From Sycon ciliatum (lineage: Eukaryota; Porifera; Calcarea; Leucosolenida; Sycettidae): 64,000 nt of DNA. The position numbers were made by a program, and so were the translations under genes. The notes below the pieces were generated by a model. The model searched no databases. It had not been told where the DNA came from and worked only from the letters and a program-made list of their open reading frames with translations. The stretch lies in contig NC_088649.1 in assembly GCF_964019385.1 (NCBI RefSeq), positions 15,460,647 through 15,524,646 of the forward strand, given 5' to 3'. Shown in pieces: positions 1-11,817 of the stretch (the stretch's first letter is position 1; every line of letters begins with the position of its first letter).

Positions 1-3000
1 TGAAAATATTCTTCGGCACAGTAAAGTCGTGCGCCCAAGAGCGTGGAAGCCTAGAACATCCAGCCTGGAATACTAAGAACACCACAGCCCAAATTTAAGA
101 ATTGTGGTGCTGGGTTTGTGCTGTTGTAAAACACGGGGATTGTTATTGATTGTCATGTTGTACATGTATTTGAGCTTTACCACTACATACACGTCTGTCT
201 ATACACAATACTCAATCTGCGGACAGCATGCTGTTTCGCTCATCAATGCAGCACAGAGAAAATGAGGCAGATGAATGTCCTGCTAGAGAGCATCGAATAT
301 AGGTATAGAATCATGCCTTGCAGATCTCGTTACGGCCCCTTCGATGCATGCATGTTTGAACATTAGATGGCTGTGTAGCTTCAGTTATCTCAGAATATTT
401 ATTTATCCAGCAGCAACAACGTTGGGCACCGATTAACTGACACACAACTATTCACTATAATGAGTATGCGCTGGAACACTTTACCCCGAGTCATACTATA
501 GCAGTGAATGCCATGCATGGGTTTACCTCACAAACTGAATTTCATAATTTGACATCCAAATCACAGAAGAGTGAGTGGTGCTCCAAACTCACTCCATGTC
601 CTGCGAGCTCCAGTAGAATACTTTTAATAATAGAATACTTCTTATAGCACGTTCTTAGAAACAAATCGTATAGGTTTGAGGCTGTCAACCCATAAATTTG
701 TGATTTCACAGCCATAGATGTTACCTGTCAGGTCACTGTATACAGTAGGTATGCAGAAGAAAATAATAGTAACTCTTTGTGGAAGAGCTGTGCCAAAATG
801 TGTACAGTACAGTAAATTAATAAAAAGTGAGAAAAGCAGTGACAAGGCTGTGCATGATGTAGATCCACCAGTAAGTACAGTGTACCAGTGAAACTGTTGG
901 TGTAGTACCGGTATACCACTATAATGATGGCATGGCCCATGCCACTACAATCTATTTGCAGTGGGCCGCAGTAGGCCAGTGCAACAGAAAGCAATTCAGT
1001 AGCTGTGTGCAATGTGAACATCTATGACATGCAAGTAAACTGCCATACAGCACAATCGATTACTCTCAGCCCACATAAGTACAATGTAGGCCAATCAGTA
1101 GTATAGATACATAGAGCACACTCTGCATCATACATAGTCAGCACCAAATCTATATTGTCGATGTACTTTGCAATGATGAAATGATGGCAAGCGTGCTTGA
1201 TTCATCATAATACTGCCTTGAACTTGGTTGGAAGTTAGTTGTAAGTTCAGTGGTCGAGGTAAGCAGAGCTGCTCCAGCTTTCAGAATCCTGCATGAAAAG
1301 GCAGAAAGCAAACCATTGCCTTTGGGTTATCCGTCATAATAATAATAATAATAATAAATGTAGGTATAATAGTAGCAAGCTGACGTAAAGAGCCTGTCTT
1401 TCAATCCAATAATTCTATCCACTGCATGGACAGACCTGGTGCTTCATTCACCTCTGTTTCTTGCTTTCTCAGAAAACCTACTTCCTCCTTCTGCCATCTA
1501 GCTCATGACATACATTTTCTTTACGCCTTTTCAGCCGTGGTCGACTTTCGCCCCTCCTGTTTGATTGGCAATTGCAGTCAACCTGGGGAATACTGACCCT
1601 CGATTGTGAATGAAAAAAGTGTCGCTATTGGTGTATTGTTGTTACTCGTGAGGTTGGAAGTATGCAATCAAATGGTCACTAGATCTGAAGATTGTTATTT
1701 GCGAGTTGTTTTGTAAATCCGAGGTACATTATTCACAAGTTGGATTGTACATGCTATGGGATGTAGAATAACTAACCAAACAAGAATGGTGTAACAATGA
1801 TTGAGTCCATTTCCAATTGGATGAACCTAGAGCGCATGATCCATTCCAGAAAGGCGACTTCAGTGAGTCTTGAATTGTCAGCAGCATCATACTTCCATTG
1901 AGCTTTTTTTCTTTTTCGAAACGACCCTCTCTTTTCAATTCGAACGAAGGTCAACATACGATTACGGCAGGCATCCATGCACTGATCTTCACTGTATACA
2001 TGTGCATGTATACTGTACTGTAGTCTGTTCAGTCAACTAGTCGTGTTCCACTTGGCTTCCATAGGTGCAACTTGGCTTACGGTAAGTGTCACTACAAGCG
2101 CATAGTAGCCCCCCCCCCCCGGGAGTGCGTGTGAACAGGAACTGTGAACTGGTAAAAGAATTATTCGACACCTTCGGTCGTTTCGATGGAGAAGGTTCAT
2201 TTGGCAAATTGAGGCCTTCGTTTCACCCCTAGCCCCAGGAGCGAAATTTTCACTCCTTGGCTGCCTGTTTGAGCCGTTCTTGTGGAGGGGTTGATTTATG
2301 CATGCCCGCATATAGACCTTATTCGATAAACGTCACGATCACGTGAACCGGGGACCAGGGAGCGGCAAGAGACCTGCACTCAGTGCACAGAGGACTCGTC
2401 GTGGGAACATAGGAACAGAAAAATACCGGTATTTTACTACTCCCTTGTACGAACTGGGCCTTTCTTGCCACTTGCTTCACGTACGCGTGCCCCAGCTTAC
2501 GACAAATCCCTGGAGGCGAGTCCAAAAATCACGTATCTACATATACAATGTAACCGTAACTCTACCAATGTTGCGGACGATGACCCCCCCCCCCCCCCGG
2601 CATACAGAAAGTTGCTATGTCCTGGCCCTCATACAGCATTGCGGAGGCACTGAATCACTTCTGCAAAAAGGACTAGCCGAAAGTGGCACAACAAATTTCT
2701 ATTCCCAGAAAAGCGGCGTTCCAGCCGAGTTTATCTTCTAATTAAATGGTTTTCTCGGTTGGGATTTCATACCTGACAACCATCCCGACATCGAGGGCGG
2801 TAATAGGCACCCAAAAGAGCATTAGTTCCATGCCTCACCGCGAGGTATATTTGTATACATTTTCATGCCTAGGTATGTCATTCCATTTCAGGTTTGCAAA
2901 GGTCGGCAGGTATGGGATTTGTAGAGTGACCAGTTCTGACTATTGCCACCTGCTGCGCAGAAGTGTCATTCCTACATCCTGGCTGCAAACATACCTTCCC

Positions 3001-3944
3001 CCCCCCCCCACACACACACCACCACCAACAATGTTGGATCCTATTTACAGGACCTCACTCTATATGAAAGTGTAGCAGAGGCACTGCCAAAGTATAAAAA
3101 CAACATTTGAAATGCAAGCTCCATTGTGTATGCATGGAGGGCATGGGGAAGAGACTGAGAGGGTGAAAGTGAAGGAAATTTGTTCCGAAATCAAGAGAAT
3201 CCAAGGAACCCTTGCTGCATTCTTCAGTTCGATAACGTCAGTGGGTGCATCTCAGATGTGTTGTGTGCCCAGACATACAAGTAGCACTAACCTGAGCATG
3301 AGAGCTGCTTGTCATCATCGTGGTCAGGAAAACGAAAGGACGAACGAAGAAGATTGCTGACCATAATGAACAACAGTGCATATCCAGACGACAGACGGCT
3401 TGCCAGAATCAGTCTGGTGCATCTTCAGGAATCTTCTTTCCTAATCGCATTCAGCCGTCAGCTTCGAGGTCAAGAGCGCGATGATATTTTCAGAAGGAAT
3501 AATTTTCAAATTTTATAAATTTTGGGGAAGAAGCTTCCTTTCTAAAAAAAAAGCGTTCCTTGCTTTCACGCAAGATGCCTTGCGGGACATGTCGTCGACA
3601 GCACAGTGTCGGCAGATCCACGTTTGTAGGCTGCAGACCCGGCAGACGTTTTGATCAGCCCGGCCTGGTGGTGAGATTTTGGACCCGGGAGTACTAAAAA
3701 CTGCTCGCATCCCAGGGTGCTCAGTTTCGCTCTATCCGATCGAGTAAGGCTTCCAGAAAGGCCCTCAGGTGCGCGGCCTGCGGTGCCATAATATACCTCA
3801 AGATAAAGACTTTAGTGTTCAGTTGAATCTGAAGGATCCGAGGGATCTGAGATCTGGATCCCGATCCCGATCCTTACTAATCGAACATGCCCCAAGAGTC
3901 CATCTTGGTCTGACACTTCACGGGTGACTTGTAGTTTTTATTGT

Positions 3945-4168
3945 GACTTGTACGAGTACTGCGCCAACATGCACGAATAGGAAAGAGGACCACGAGGGGA
4001 AAAGGTCTTATAGCTTTTCATCCTGTGTGTGGTTATTGTGAGGTTTTGTGTGAAATTTTAATTTTCGGCTATCACATTTCGTTAATTTCTTACTTTCTAG
4101 ACGGGGTGCATGGACTCACACAATAACTTTTTTAGAAAACTGCCATAAAGCAGTTTTTATTGCTACTC
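3945..4168 (+). mobile_element. Truncated foldback MITE (family of 13819-14229)
   Basis: The segment matches the middle and right arm of the complete copies at 13819-14229 and 36514-36914. It shares the internal stretch with AGGAAAGAGGA and GAGGGGAAAAGGTCTT and the right arm ending in GCAGTTTTTATTGCTA. The left arm is missing. A second short fragment of the same right arm lies at 4424-4497. Confidence 0.75.
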
Positions 4169-4423
4169 CCTCCCTCCTTAAGCCTTCTAGTATATTAAGG
4201 GTGCGTTCTTAAATTCTCTAGCTTCTAGGAGAAGAAGAAAAGAGAAGTCGAAGAAACTGGGATTCTTCAAGAACGGGTCTCGAAGAATTCGGAGATATTT
4301 TGCAGATGTCAAGCAAAATGAAGCGCCAAAGGGGCCGCGATCTTGAGTGCCACGAATATAGTATGCGCTGTGCGTATTCGAAAAGGGAAATGCGTACACT
4401 CATGATCAACACGTGGCTTTTCG

Positions 4424-4497
4424 TTAATTTCTTACTTTCTAGACAGGGTCCATGGACTTACACAATAACTTTTTTTAGAAAACTGCCATAAAGCAGT
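4424..4497 (+). mobile_element. Fragment of the same foldback MITE
   Basis: About 74 bases match the right arm of the 13819-14229 family, from GTTAATTTCTTACTTTCTAG to AACTGCCATAAAGCAG. The match stops before the terminal TTTTTATTGC, so the copy is broken at both ends. Confidence 0.7.
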
Positions 4498-5598
4498 GCG
4501 GAGCTCCGCCAGATTTGCTTGCGCAAGTCGGCTGCATGCGGCGGCACGGCGGAGTGCGTAAGGTCAGGTAAAGCATTCCGCACCGCATACGCGCGTTCTC
4601 GACCGGCCGCGACCCGGTTGGAAATGTACGCAACCGTACCCTCGTCAGATAGCACTTCCAAACAAAATCACAGTCACCACTTCCGCTGCATAGCTCGCTG
4701 GGCATCCCATTGCTTCGTACCTTGCTAATCCCTACCCCTCTTTCGTGTACTTGCTTTTATATTTCTTTCTTTTTCTTTCTCTTCTTCCGTGGTTGGTTTC
4801 ACTCTCTCATGGCTAGGTTGGTTTGGTTTTTATTTATTTATTTTTATTTATTTTATTTCACCGTCCAATGGCAGAAGCCAATGCAAAGGAGGGGGCGTTA
4901 GCCGGCTAGCCAGCCATGGCAAGAGAAGAAAAAGAAAGAAAGAAGGAAAGAAAGAATATGATAATCGGAATAAAAGAATTCATCAGCGGGGTGAAATTTA
5001 TCACTATGTTTTAGAATTTCAATTCGTTGCCTGAACAGTACAAAGTACAAATATCAAGAGGGACGAACGAAAAGAGAAAGTAAAACAGAGCAGCTGAAAG
5101 AAAAGAAAACGGAGAAGGAATGTGGACTGGGCGGATTCATGCACTATTTAGAGCAGGGCACTGCACGAACAGAAGGGGCAAGCCCGTCAATGATTCATGC
5201 TTATAAAATTCCAAGCCTTATTTTATTGGTGAAATACATTATCAAAAAGGAGGGGATATAGTCAATTTGTCGTCATTTAGAGGGTGCAACAGTACTGTAG
5301 AAAACGATCTGTAATGCCTTCGCTTCGTTTCAAGTCCTCAATTCAATTGACTGTCTTGCCATGCTACGAGGTACAGAAATAAATATTATATAAGCAGTTG
5401 ACACCCTCTTGTCCAGGGATCGCACAAACCCTGGGTTTGGATGGGTCTGTACGACTCAGGTAACCGTGCAACTTTGAACTTTGTATGCAACTTCTCTGCA
5501 TGCAATGCACTCCCAAGTCTCCCAGTGTGTAGTTGCACCAAGATTATAACCCCCGGGGTTATTTAGAAAAGCGATCCTGTCAGCTGTTCTATTATTGT

Positions 5599-5648
5599 GT
5601 TCACATCAGGGAGTCGTAAAATACTATTTACGACTCCCTGGTTCACAT
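5599..5648. mobile_element. 34-bp palindromic micro-insert with 8-bp TSD
   Basis: A 34-bp near-perfect palindrome, CAGGGAGTCGTAAA with its inverse, occupies 5607-5640. It is flanked by GTTCACAT at 5599-5606 and 5641-5648. The inverse paralogue near 39066-39076 reads straight through one GTTCACAT, so it is an empty site. The 8-bp duplication and CAGGG ends fit a hAT-type element reduced to its ends. Confidence 0.85.
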
Positions 5649-6379
5649 GGCAGAAAAAACGACATCGCTATGCTACGTAAGTTTCTACGTAAGGTGCTCG
5701 GTATTTCACTTAGGCTACGTAAGTCTCTACGTATGGTGCTCGGTTTTAGATCTACCAACGCGTGGTAGCCGTGTGCTGTGCAGGTGCACGGCAGACATTG
5801 TGTTCAGTGCATGCAGTCCGCGGATCCGTGTTTGGATGTGCATGCGCGAGGAACTTCCTTCTTTGGAACTGCTTCTTGCATGATAGTCCACAGGCCAAGG
5901 TGCAAAAAAGTGACTATTCGCTCTTTTCGCTCCCGTTCAAGGGGGACAAAGGTTTGCCATGTGCAAATGATAGAGAATGCGTAGAGCTTTCAGGATCTGT
6001 GTCACTTGACCCAGAAACATGGGGCTTTGTTGACCAAATCGACGAAATACTTCTTGAAGAGTGTTACCATAGCAACCAAAGTGCTAATTCCCAATTTAGG
6101 TATCTTGCAGATTAAATACTAACAGTGTTGCTTTGGAATGAAGTAGCCAAGGCCCAGACCTAGCTGTGTACAAATTTTCATGATGATCGGAGGTGTCTTA
6201 CTACCTCAATAGCATTGCTTGGAATAGAACACAATAGCGTCAATACACGGAATGCAATACATGTAATTATAAGTCACATTTGAGAACATATTTTACAAAC
6301 AAGGAGCCTGCACAAAATAGGAAATGTTGACAAGTAGTCAAGCGCACTAGAAGGATACTTTATGATTCCTAGCATGAAG

Positions 6380-6746
6380 GCGGAAAGTCTCAGCTGTGAA
6401 GGACGTCGTTGGCGGATGTTCCTGCATGTCGATGACGATACTGGCAAGACCACTGGACAATACGGTCAAACCACGATTCAAGGACGCAAAGCAACATTCC
6501 ACACAACTTGTGTGGCTCAAAGATGCGAAGATCAATAAAATGGGAAGCTACATGTATGCGAACAAGAATCATGAAAAACCGAATGCCTCAGTAAAATCGT
6601 ACTGTACTTCGACTATGACAATTTAGATTCGCCTTTGCACATCTGTTTCTCGCTTCCGTAACCTTGTATTGGCACATTTAGGGTACCCTGTAAGAAGGCC
6701 TTAGGCCTGTGGGGATCGCCCTATCAAATATTTAATAATAATAATA
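6380..6746 (+). mobile_element. Probable non-LTR retrotransposon 3' end
   Basis: This stretch is absent from the opposite arm of the surrounding inverted-repeat element. It ends with CCCTGTAAGAAGGCC, then AGGCCTGTGG, then an (AAT)n tail. The same tail layout, a small GGCC-containing hairpin followed by a simple repeat, occurs at the LINE ends near 8300-8360, 29795-29860, 37131-37215 and 56520-56590. No reverse transcriptase is left in this copy. Confidence 0.45.
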
Positions 6747-6890
6747 ATAATGGACAATAAGCAGCGGGTAACAAGCAGCAGTTTCACACGACGATCGTTT
6801 CGCCGTATAGATAAGGACGGCTCATCAGGTGTGCAAGAATGGACTCAGATGGAGAGCCAAGGATAAATTTATAGTAAAGAAAAAAAAGGA
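6747..6890 (-). mobile_element. Penelope-type terminal fragment
   Basis: About 140 bases after an (AAT)n run show the layout of the Penelope-like ends at 47438-47640 and 57835-57960: a CTCATCA core, an ACTCA/GCTCA-TGG stretch, then TTATA..AAAG. It contains a complete hammerhead motif. No coding part remains. Confidence 0.6.
6785..6833 (-). ncRNA. Type I hammerhead ribozyme
   Basis: Read on the minus strand: stem I strand CACAC (6829-6833), core CTGATGA (6822-6828), stem II GCCGT...ACGGC, core GAAA, a minimal stem III around CGATCG, cleavage triplet GTC, then the stem I partner GTGTG (6785-6789). All core bases of the hammerhead consensus are present. Type I hammerheads with a very short stem III are typical of Penelope-like elements and retrozymes. 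Confidence 0.88.
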
Positions 6891-7055
6891 CCACTAAACT
6901 ACAAGTTACGCTATAATGGCCATTAACACCACCAGTTACTAAACAATCAGCTCATACGATAACATTGCACGACACTGACCGACTGTACTGAGACTACTGA
7001 CGTTCTACAACTAACTGGCTAAAAGCTCTAGCGCATCTTGGATGCGCACTCCAAC

Positions 7056-8360
7056 AGCCTTCCAAGAGAATCCTGACATTCCACCCCAGCAATTTGCATA
7101 CAGACGATATCATTCGTGTAAGGAGGCCCTGACTGTTGCAATTGTGTTATAATTGATAGCTGGATGAAAGATTTGGATAATGGGAAGGTTGTTGGCGTAG
7201 TGCTTGCTGATGTCAGGGAAGTGTTTGATAGCGTCAATCACCAGTTGCTGTTGAATAAGTTATTTGATTGTGGGATTGGTGACTCGGCTCTGGCATGGTT
7301 TAAAAGCTACCTGAGTGATCGAACGCAGCAGCTCATTGCACCAGAGGGCCTGCCACGCGTGCCATGCACGCAGGGTGTTCCGCAGGGCCTAGGGGTCTGT
7401 TTTGGGGCCAGCCTCTATGTCCGCGGTCTCCCCTCCTGTGTGAACAATTCCACAGTTCTGCAGTTTGCGGATGATGTGAATATGTACGCAGCTGGTGACT
7501 CTGCTGAGGAAGTCATAGGAACGTAACGGAGATCTGCTCAAGCTGTCTGCCTACCTGAAAGGGAAGCGCATGACGCTGAACCCAGCAAAAACGAAGTTCC
7601 TCCTCCCTCACAGACAGACAGCAGCAGTGCCTGGTTCCGCCAGTGTCGTCATTGACGGCATCCATGTTCTTCGAGCGCAGTCCGCACGCTATCCTGGCAT
7701 TGTTATTGACGAGCACCTGACTTTTGGGTCACAAATTGACAGCTTGATTGGGTCTGTCAACAGGAAACTCGGTGCCTACCGCATGTCAAGATATCTCTTG
7801 CCATTTCACGCACGGCGTAGCTTTTATCTTAGTGTCATTCAGTCGTCATTGGAGTATGCAAGCAGTGCTTACGTCCACACCCATAGTTCTTACTATTTCA
7901 ATAAGTATGTCCGGCTATTTAACAGGTGCCTAAGTATAGTTTCTGGTTTCGATAACTTCACCAGTGCCTCACCTATTCTTAGCCTTTACAACCTCTCCCA
8001 CATTTCCGTCCGAGTCAATTTAAAGCTTTTTATTCTTGTACTTCGCTCTGTCCATAGCGGCACATGCAGCTCTCTCCTAAAAGAAATTTGCCATACCCGC
8101 TCCTCTAGTGGACACACTACTGCCGTCACTAGGTCCCAAATCTCTTTTACTCTGGCCTTGCCTTCTGCCTGCACTAAAGCTGCTTTTCTCGTCTTGGCTA
8201 CATACATGTAGGTTCTGATCAGTGGAACATGCTGCCTTCCACTGTTCGTTCTTGTACAGATTATCGCACATTTATTCGATCATGCTTAACCTTTCTAGGG
8301 GCTCCCGTAAGAAGACCATAGGGCTGTGGGAAACACCCTAGCAAAATAATAAAATGATAA
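7056..8360 (+). pseudogene. Broken LINE reverse transcriptase (jockey/CR1-like)
   Basis: This is a 5'-truncated non-LTR reverse transcriptase. QFAYRRYHSCKEAL (from about 7100), VFDSVNHQLLLNKL, GVPQG and the catalytic FADD motif (about 7466-7477) are visible, followed by the thumb region with NPAKTKF. The frame is disturbed right after GVPQG (the usual S-V-L-G-P is garbled), shifts near 7520 and again near 8210, and has stops near 7151, so it is dead. The 3' end has the hairpin-like tail GTAAGAAGACCATAGGGCTG, then AATAAAATGATAATAATAA. It lies between the arms of the 5884-9181 element and is therefore cargo or a later insertion. The exact clade (jockey, CR1 or Rex-like) cannot be fixed by eye. 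Confidence 0.85.
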
Positions 8361-10599
8361 TAATAAAATAGTAAGTTGGAAGGCTGTTGGTGTGCGCATC
8401 CAAGATGTGCTAGAGTTGTTAGCCAGCTAGTTGTAGAAATTCAGTACCGTTGGTCAGTGTAGTAGTAGTAGTAGTAGTAGTAGAATTTATTATTTTGATA
8501 GGGAAGGCCCGTCGTGCAATGTTATCGCATGAGCTGATTGTTTAGTAACTGGTGGTGTTAATGGCCATTATAGCGTAACTTGTAGTTTAGTAAAAAGTAA
8601 ATCGGGTGTTAGCGGCCGTCGTGAGTTCCCTTCGGGAACGGATACGATAATTTACTTACTTAGTCTCCATCCGATCCATGATGCCAGTACTATTATAATC
8701 AGAGCCTTCATGCTAGGAAATCATAAATTATCAATCTAGAGTACTTGACTACTTGTGAACATTTCCTTTTTGTGCAGGCTCCTTGTTTGTAAATATTTTC
8801 TCAAATGTGACTTATATTGCATTCCGTGTATTGACGCTATTGTGTTCTATTCCAAGTAATGCTATTGAGGTAGTAAGACACCTCCGATCATCATGAAAAC
8901 TTGTACACAGCTAGGTCTGGGCCTTGGCTACTTCATTCCAAAGCAACACTGTTAGTATTTAATCTGCAAGATACCTAAATTGGGAATTATCACTTTGGTT
9001 GCTATGGTAACACTCTTCAAGAAGTATTTCGTCGATTTGGTCAACAAAGCCCCATGTTTCTGGGTCAAGTGAGACAGATCCTGAAAGCTCTACGCATTCT
9101 CTATCATTTGCACATGGCAAACCTTTGTCCCCCTTGAACGGGAGCAAAAAGTCACTTTTTGGCACCTTGGCTTGTGGACTATGAGCTGTTTCGGATATTT
9201 CGTCTCATGGCCTGGCTTATTTCGTTTCGGCGCTGCTGAGACCTCCTTTCGCGGAATATTACTCAATGACAGGTGAGTTGACCAGTTGCCTTTGATTCAT
9301 TTGCTTGTGTTGACTCTTTCATTTAGGGAAAGTGTGCTGATTTTGGGGCGGAATGCAATAAATAATGGAAAAGTTGACAGGATCTCTTTTCTAAATTTTG
9401 CTTTTCTGCTGCCGAGCTGCGAGGCCTCCTTTTACGGAATACTCGATGACAGGTGATCTCTAAGTTGACCGGTTTCCTTCGATTCATTTGCTTATGTTCA
9501 CCTTTCATTTACGGAAACGTGTGCTGATTTTATTCGGATTTAGATCCATTTTTATCTCTTTGCCCTTGTCTACAGTGTGCGAAAAACGCGAGTTCAACAT
9601 CTTGACGGTAAGGCTTATGTTAGATGTGTTGTCGAAATACTCATATTCATTGTACATTGGTACGTTACAAGTAAGGCACTGGTCAGTGGCATACTATCGT
9701 TGGCAGTTCCCAATCTGGAGGGAAAGGTTCAAGTACCAATTGACCGAGTTTGCAAAATATATTCGCATATCAGGGGAAATCTCTATTGTGGAGACGTTCA
9801 GTAACTTGTTTGTTTCATACGAAACAAGCCAATGGGTGCAGTCTCGTCTCGTGAAAATCTCGTACTTTTATGATTGGATTTGTTTGCTCAAGTCTGGGCT
9901 GTTTGATTTGTGAGTACCGCCGAGATTGCACTGCCTCAAATAAAGTTTCGTGCCGCCAAAGCAAGAATTACGATCTGCAATCTGTTTGTAGTACCTGTAA
10001 GAATGTGGAGTACATGTATCGTACTTTCTCTGTTGCTGTTTCAGTTGCCGTCATGTTGCTAAAGAAAGGTTCATAGTCCGCAGTCCAAGTGCTCAAAATA
10101 TAGCCCTAAAAAAATTCCGTTCGCCACGACGGGGCACCAAGGTTTGATGTGGGGGCCTGAAAGAAGACCCCTTGAGGTACCCAAAACAGTCGAGAACTGC
10201 TTCTAGATCTGGGGCGCTCTCTCGATAGAGGCGAATTTCTTCGGGGCAAATCCATGCACAAGCTTCGCGGAGCGTAAGTTTGAGCATGCATCAAACCCAC
10301 TCAAAAGTTCAAATTTGAAATCTCGCACACTTGGAGTGCCACGTGGTGCGCTTCAGATGTAAAAACGTATTCCTGCACGGTACTCTGTAGTATTTAGGTT
10401 CTAGGTCGATCGGGTGTGCCTCGCCTATGCCATGGTTTCACGTATTTTGGCAATACCAACTGCAGTGATGAGCTCCTGCCGAGTGCTGGCCGGCCTGGTA
10501 CATGGTGCTATCTCCTCTGTACCGGAACCCGAAACGAATAGAACTCTGAAGTGTATTCACGCAATGCCAAGTGCCAAATATTCTGACAGCCTGCACGGC

Positions 10600-11017
10600 A
10601 TCCGAGGAGTCCGCAGTTCGATGGACAGGACTCATCAATCGCTACGAGCCCCTGTTGTTGAGCCAGAAGAAAAAATATGCCTGTTTTGTGGCACGCTGAA
10701 ACAAATAAGCGAGCTGTACAACCAAGCAGGCGACATCTCAACTCGTGACAGTGGAAGCAGAAAAGAAATAATTGCGGAACGCTGCTGCCACACGACAAGA
10801 TCAAAGGATTATGGCAGCAATCAGTTCAGCAAATCTGATCGCTAGAGAGGCACACTACCATAAGTCTGGCTATCATTCGTGCACTTATGCAGATACTCTC
10901 GCTAGGATTGTAGCAAGCAGACAAAAGACGCATATTGCAGACCTCACTGTCTCATCGAATTCCTCGGAGGATGATTTCTTCTCTGCTGTAGGCAGTGAAC
11001 TACTTGATGACTGTGTT
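10600..11017 (+). pseudogene. Transposon-borne Cys/His protein remnant
   Basis: Two overlapping frames together look like one decayed protein. The first contains EEKICLFCGTLKQ (ending near 10845). The second, from 10772, contains RIMAAISSANLIAREAHYHKS (shown here only in part) and HYHKSGYHSCTY. A CxxC followed by an EA-YH-x3-H-x-C-x-Y block recurs in invertebrate transposon-associated proteins of unknown function. The switch of frame near 10780-10800 and the nested insertion after LLDDCV indicate a broken gene. I cannot assign a biochemical role. Confidence 0.4.
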
Positions 11018-11817
11018 CAGGGGCGTAGCCAGGATAGTGATCAAGGTGGTTTCCTCAACGTTCCCTCACAAAAGAGCATGCCTTCATTGTGGTCCTTTCA
11101 TGTCGGCCGATATTTATATATTTTGTTATTACACAGACAGAGGAACGTGCAGTTGCTGCTTCGTAACTCTGAGTTTCATGAACTGAATCAATCCGATCAG
11201 ACGAACATTGATACTGACCTTGGCCTGAGAGTGCTACTAATACTAAGTCCGCTGCGCTTGCCACATTCATGGTATAATATCAGTACTCTCAGGGCAGGGT
11301 CAGTATCAATCTTCGTCTGCTGATCGATTTAGTTCGTAAAACTGAGAGTTACGAAACCGCAACTGCTCGTTCTTCAGTCTGTGTATTCCGCTCTTTGCCT
11401 TCGGCAAATAATAATTGATCCGTCTACGGACAGTGGATGAACGTCACATGGTATATTTTGTTACCATAAACACAACGGCTCTACGGAGAAACATGTGGAG
11501 AACATAACGGCATAAAACAAGACATTCAAAGCGGATGATGTACATTATAAGGATGACGTGCCGCACTGTGGACCGTACTAACCATTCCAAAATGGCCAAT
11601 CATCCGACGAAATAGTCAAGTGCAAGTAAGAACGCGTAGATTGGTTTCAGATTTTAAAAAAAACCACGTAAGTCCGAACGGGGATGGCTACAGTGTGCGA
11701 TGTGTAGAGTTATGGTCCGCGCGTTATGGTCTTTCTTGAACGAGCTGCAAACCAAGATCGAATTCGGTTTTGGGGGGGGGGGGGGGGTGCCCCCAAACAC
11801 CCCTTCGTATGCCCCTG
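11018..11817. mobile_element. hAT-like non-autonomous element nested in a transposon ORF
   Basis: The left end CAGGGGCGTAGCCAGG and right end CCTTCGTATGCCCCTG are imperfect inverted repeats, flanked by GTGTT at 11013-11017 and 11818-11822. The CAGGGGCGTAGCC end is characteristic of hAT-like MITEs in animals, though the visible duplication is only 5 bp instead of 8. It interrupts the Cys/His frame. A long G run lies at 11772-11787. Confidence 0.65.
11121..11393. repeat. Long imperfect hairpin
   Basis: The left arm (about 11121-11231) pairs with the right arm (about 11291-11393), for example ACACAGACAGAGGAACG with CGTTCTTCAGTCTGTGT, and TTGATACTGACC with GGGTCAGTATCAA. The loop is short. This is a foldback element nested in the hAT-like element, the third level of nesting here. 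Confidence 0.65.

Larger units (their letters stand above)
1..5531. other. No recognisable gene; intergenic DNA with MITE debris
   Basis: I see no coding exon, RNA gene or long conserved frame here. Open frames are short, overlap on both strands and look like chance. There are C-rich runs near 2110-2120, 2585-2597 and 3000-3009, a short (ATA)n run near 1338-1356, T/A-rich simple sequence around 4750-4990, and two pieces of the foldback MITE family listed separately. Confidence 0.6.
5884..9181. mobile_element. Long-inverted-repeat DNA transposon, 3.3 kb, with cargo
   Basis: The ends read TAGTCCACAGGCC and its near inverse, flanked by TGA at 5881-5883 and 9182-9184. The inverse paralogue at 38.84 kb reads GCATGAGC without the element, confirming the insertion and a 3-bp TNA-type duplication as in PIF/Harbinger-like elements. 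The arms are long: 5884-6375 matches the reverse of 8715-9181, and 6890-7055 the reverse of 8376-8590. Both arms contain a matching open frame (to 6115 plus, from 9165 minus; conserved residues GDKGLPCAND and DPETWGFVDQ), probably only because the arms are copies. A Penelope-type fragment and a LINE sit inside. No transposase is recognised. Confidence 0.75.

Noticed and set aside
3885-3912. CAAGAGTCCATCTTG resembling a CAAGAG micro-insert
   Set aside because: No flanking 7-bp duplication and imperfect ends.
9488-9913. 141-codon plus frame
   Set aside because: The inverse copy (38041-38454) breaks the frame and shows no conserved protein; no domain seen.
10414-10845. 143-codon frame as a host gene
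   Set aside because: It lies within the TIR element, is disturbed by a frame change, and its motif recurs in transposon-borne proteins.
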